A stretch of DNA of 8,720 nt from Actinomycetospora sp. (GTDB lineage: Bacteria; Actinomycetota; Actinomycetes; Mycobacteriales; Pseudonocardiaceae). Below the pieces are notes generated by a model. That model ran no database searches and was not told the DNA's origin. It saw only the letters and a program-made list of their open reading frames with translations. The stretch covers positions 1-8,720 of the forward strand of contig JAICLN010000175.1 in NCBI GenBank assembly GCA_025925615.1, read 5' to 3'. Positions 7,114-8,720 of this stretch are shown piece after piece (the first letter of the stretch is position 1; each line of letters opens with the position of its first letter). The translations under genes were made by a program, and so were the position numbers.

Positions 7114-7211
7114 CTCGGTAGGGCCAGGCCGCGCCGGGCGAGGAACGTCGCACCGGCCCGCTCGCCGTCGGCGATGAGGCCCTCGAGGAACCCCGGCGAG
7201 CGGTCGGACGC
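7110..7211 (-). pseudogene. C-terminal remnant of an unidentified gene
   Basis: On the minus strand about 33 codons before a TAG at 7112-7110 read like a genuine protein end: SPGFLEGLIADGERAG followed by ATFLARRGLALPS. The frame runs back to a TGA at 7283-7281 and contains no ATG, GTG or TTG, so it cannot be an independent gene. The stop interlocks with that of the DUF6912 gene (CTAG), as expected for an old convergent gene end. The protein family is not recognised; the pattern G-F-L-x-G-x-I-x-x-G-E-R-A loosely recalls the C-terminal ends of FAD-dependent amine oxidases, but the piece is too short to assign. The rest of the gene has been lost. Confidence 0.4.
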
Positions 7212-7252
7212 CGAGCACGCAGACGTGACCCCAGCTTCCGAACCTGGGACGT

Positions 7253-7295
7253 GGACATCGGCAACGGCACGGACCGGACGTCATCCGCGATGTCC
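7253..7295. repeat. 8-bp inverted repeat at the end of the photolyase-like gene
   Basis: GGACATCG (7253-7260) and CGATGTCC (7288-7295) are perfect inverted repeats around a 27-base loop. The right arm lies just inside the end of the photolyase-like frame, whose TGA is at 7283-7281. A second small hairpin, CCCAG (7230-7234) with CTGGG (7244-7248), lies beyond it. Either could end minus-strand transcription, though no T-run follows, as is common in high-GC actinomycetes. The stretch 7212-7280 has no credible gene. Confidence 0.4.
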
Positions 7296-8365
7296 GACCG
7301 CATCCGGGACCCGCGGCATACCCTTGCGCCACGCCGTCCAGCTCTGCAGCCGTCCCCCGCGCGGGCGGAAGAGCCACGGCCAGGGGTGGACCTCGGCGGG
7401 CTCGAGCCGGGCCGCGAGCCGCCGGAAGCCCGGGACCGGCGCGAACGTGACCGCCAGGCGCCGGTCGTCGAGCTCGTCGGGGACGGGGCCGCGGTGCAGC
7501 TCGACGGGCCGCCGGATGGCCAGGTCGGCGAGGGTCTCGGTGAGGAACACCAGCCGCTTGCCCGAGAGCCGCAGTCGCCGCAGCAGCGGCTCGTCGAACA
7601 CGAACACCGCGGGCACGTCGGGGTGGGCGGCCAGTCCTGCACCGGGCAGGCCGTGTTCAGCACGCACCCGGTGCACAGCTTCGGGGCGCGCTTCTCGACC
7701 TGGCGGCGCGAGAAGCCGTACGCCTTGCCGGTCCCGGACCCGACCGTCCACTGCCACCCCAGCCGGTTGGCCGCCCGCGACCCGTCGAGCAGGTGGGTGA
7801 AGAACGCGTCCTCGCCGTCGCGCCACCGCGCCCCCGCCCGCACCGTCCACTGGCTCGCCAACCACATCCGGGTCTGGTTGACCAGCCAGCCGTCCTCGTG
7901 GAGCTCTCCGACCGTCGCGTCCATGCAGGCCATGTCGCGGGGCCAGGGGTCGTCCCACGTCGACAGGGGCCGCGGGGGCCGGGCGCGCAGGTCGTCGCCG
8001 AGGCGCCGGCCCACCCGGGCGTAGACGTGGCGGGCGTACTCCTGCCAGGTGAGCTCGTCGCGGTACTTGGTGCGGTCGCGCGGCGAGGCGTCGGCGACGT
8101 GCTCCCACAGCGCGGGCAGCGAGAGGAGCCCGTGCCGGATCCACGGCGACATCCGCGAGGCGCCGCGGCGCTCGGGCGGCCAGACGTCGTTGCGGCGCCG
8201 GGCGTAGTCGGTGATGTCGAGGTCGGCCAGCGCCTCGTCGGCAGCGGTCTGCCCGCCCCGGTACGACGGCGAGGCGGCGGGGGTGTCGCAGGTCAGGTCG
8301 CCCAGGTGCTCGCGGACGAAGGCGACCGCGGCGTCGGGGCCGGGCTCCGGGACGGGTAGCTGCAC
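7281..8365 (-). pseudogene. Photolyase/cryptochrome-type flavoprotein, domains in swapped order, broken by a frame change
   Basis: The first 246 codons (GTG 8365 to about 7628) encode a photolyase C-terminal FAD-binding domain: GASRMSP (68-74), DELTWQEYARH (103-113), DGWLVNQTRM (158-167) and DGSRAANRLGWQW (194-206), followed by three cysteines (231, 234, 240) and PVQDWP. The frame then has no nearby stop, and the recognisable protein resumes in another frame at about 7634: LAAHPDVPAVFVFDEPLLRR, then LSGKRLVFLTETLADLA, VELHRG and HPWPWLFRP, ending at TGA 7281. That second part resembles the N-terminal alpha/beta antenna domain of photolyases (the segment from the beta strand VFVFD to FTAFxR), which normally precedes the FAD domain. 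The usual first strand (WFRRDLRxHDNxAL) is missing. Left in the first frame, translation would run to 6593, antisense through the DUF6912 gene. Possible functions in the intact family are light-dependent DNA repair or light sensing. Start GTG 8365 is chosen because the conserved protein begins just after it; its ribosome site is weak. Either a true pseudogene or a sequence error. Confidence 0.65.
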
Positions 8366-8387
8366 ACGGGGGCATACCCAGGAGCGT

Positions 8388-8433
8388 CGAGTGGACCCCC
8401 ACGGCTGTGGCCGCGACCCTGGGGGTCCACTCG
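8388..8433. repeat. 14-bp perfect inverted repeat between divergent genes
   Basis: CGAGTGGACCCCCA (8388-8401) and its exact reverse complement (8420-8433) flank an 18-base spacer, within which CGGC (8402-8405) can pair with GCCG (8410-8413). It lies 22 bp upstream of the photolyase-like GTG and 53 bp upstream of the kinase ATG. It could be an operator, a bidirectional hairpin or a dispersed repetitive element. A smaller hairpin, CGGGAC (8435-8440) with GTCCCG (8449-8454), follows in the kinase leader. No promoter boxes are clear. Confidence 0.7.
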
Positions 8434-8486
8434 GCGGGACAGCTCGCGGTCCCGACGGACTCAGGCGCCCGGAGGCCACCTCACCG

Positions 8487-8720
8487 ATGCTCGACCGCAT
8501 CCACCGGCTCGCCGCGGGCCCGCAGCGTCGCGTCCTCGGGATCGTCGGTGGCCCCGGCGCCGGGAAGTCGACGCTGGCCGACGCCATCGCCGAGCGGACC
8601 GACCCGCACCGGGTCGCCGTCGTCGGGATGGACGGCTGGCACCTCGCCAACTCCACGCTCGAGCGGCTCGGCACCCTGGACCGCAAGGGCGCGCCGGACA
8701 CCTTCGACGCGGCCGGCTAC
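8487..8720 (+). CDS. P-loop nucleoside/nucleotide kinase family protein (uridine kinase/PRK-like), 3'-truncated by window edge
   Basis: The 78 visible residues start MLDRIHRLAAGPQRR and carry a Walker A loop GGPGAGKST (21-29) that binds ATP phosphates, then MDGWHL (48-53), matching the D-G-F/W-H substrate/base motif of the uridine kinase/phosphoribulokinase fold, then GTLDRKGAPDTFDAAGY, typical of actinobacterial nucleoside/nucleotide kinase family proteins (also compared to FrcK or YggC-type kinases). The substrate is not established for the family and cannot be told from this fragment. ATG 8487 has GGAGG at 8471-8475, 11 bases upstream, slightly far but the best site. It is divergent from the photolyase-like gene and continues past the window. 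Confidence 0.85.
   Translation, partial: MLDRIHRLAAGPQRRVLGIVGGPGAGKSTLADAIAERTDPHRVAVVGMDGWHLANSTLERLGTLDRKGAPDTFDAAGY

Noticed and set aside
7281..8402. Whole 373-codon minus frame as an intact gene
   Set aside because: Codons before about 7634 are the shifted shadow of the FAD domain; only the last 117 residues look real in that frame.
6593..8701. 702-codon open frame on the minus strand spanning the kinase start, the photolyase-like gene and the DUF6912 gene
   Set aside because: Only the part from 8365 to about 7628 reads like protein (FAD domain). The rest is Arg/Pro/Ala-rich antisense of two well-supported plus-strand genes, held open by GC bias.
1..8720. Defence, toxin-antitoxin, secondary-metabolite or mobile element system
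   Set aside because: No transposase, integrase, nuclease, toxin or biosynthetic gene is visible on either strand; genes are core metabolic or conserved unknown families.

Overview
The window is very GC-rich, with G or C at almost every third codon position. It looks like chromosomal DNA of an actinomycete, most likely of the Pseudonocardiales; that placement is inferred from protein resemblance and gene order, not measured. It is partial at both ends: a secA gene enters from the left and a P-loop kinase gene leaves on the right. Nothing in it looks like a prophage, transposon, CRISPR array or defence island, and I see no rRNA or tRNA gene.

Layout. (1) 2-2275 (+): C-terminal three quarters of the SecA translocase ATPase, with a long Pro/Gly/Arg-rich tail and a zinc-binding SEC-C tip. 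(2) 2276-2461: a convergent intergenic gap holding two diverged copies of a block of about 68 bp. (3) 2462-3091 (-): an Rv3235-type (DUF6459-like) protein of unknown function. (4) 3092-3291: a 200-bp non-coding gap with several small palindromes. (5) 3292-4083 (-): a SpoU/TrmH RNA 2'-O-methyltransferase. (6) 4138-7113 (+): a tight run of three genes: a wax ester/diacylglycerol acyltransferase, a patatin-like lipid hydrolase that overlaps it by ATGA, and a DUF6912 (Rv3231c-like) protein. (7) 7110-7280 (-): a C-terminal scrap of another gene plus inverted repeats. (8) 7281-8365 (-): a broken photolyase/cryptochrome-type gene. (9) 8366-8486: a divergent spacer with a 14-bp inverted repeat. (10) 8487-8720 (+): start of a nucleoside/nucleotide-kinase-like gene.

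From memory of the Mycobacterium tuberculosis map, the order and orientation SecA1 (Rv3240c), Rv3235, Tgs3 (Rv3233c/Rv3234c), Rv3231c is preserved here. A patatin lies where ppk2 (Rv3232c) would be, and an RNA methyltransferase is inserted between the Rv3235-like gene and the acyltransferase. This supports the orthology calls and marks 2-7113 as core genome. The acyltransferase and patatin plausibly make and mobilise neutral or phospholipid acyl chains as one unit; the DUF6912 protein travels with them but its role is unknown.

The most interesting locus is 7281-8365. The FAD-binding domain of a photolyase-type flavoprotein comes first. The alpha/beta (antenna-type) domain, which normally precedes it, comes second and in another reading frame. 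This suggests a circularly permuted photolyase family member that here carries a small deletion or frameshift at the domain junction. I found no complete new multi-gene system in the window.
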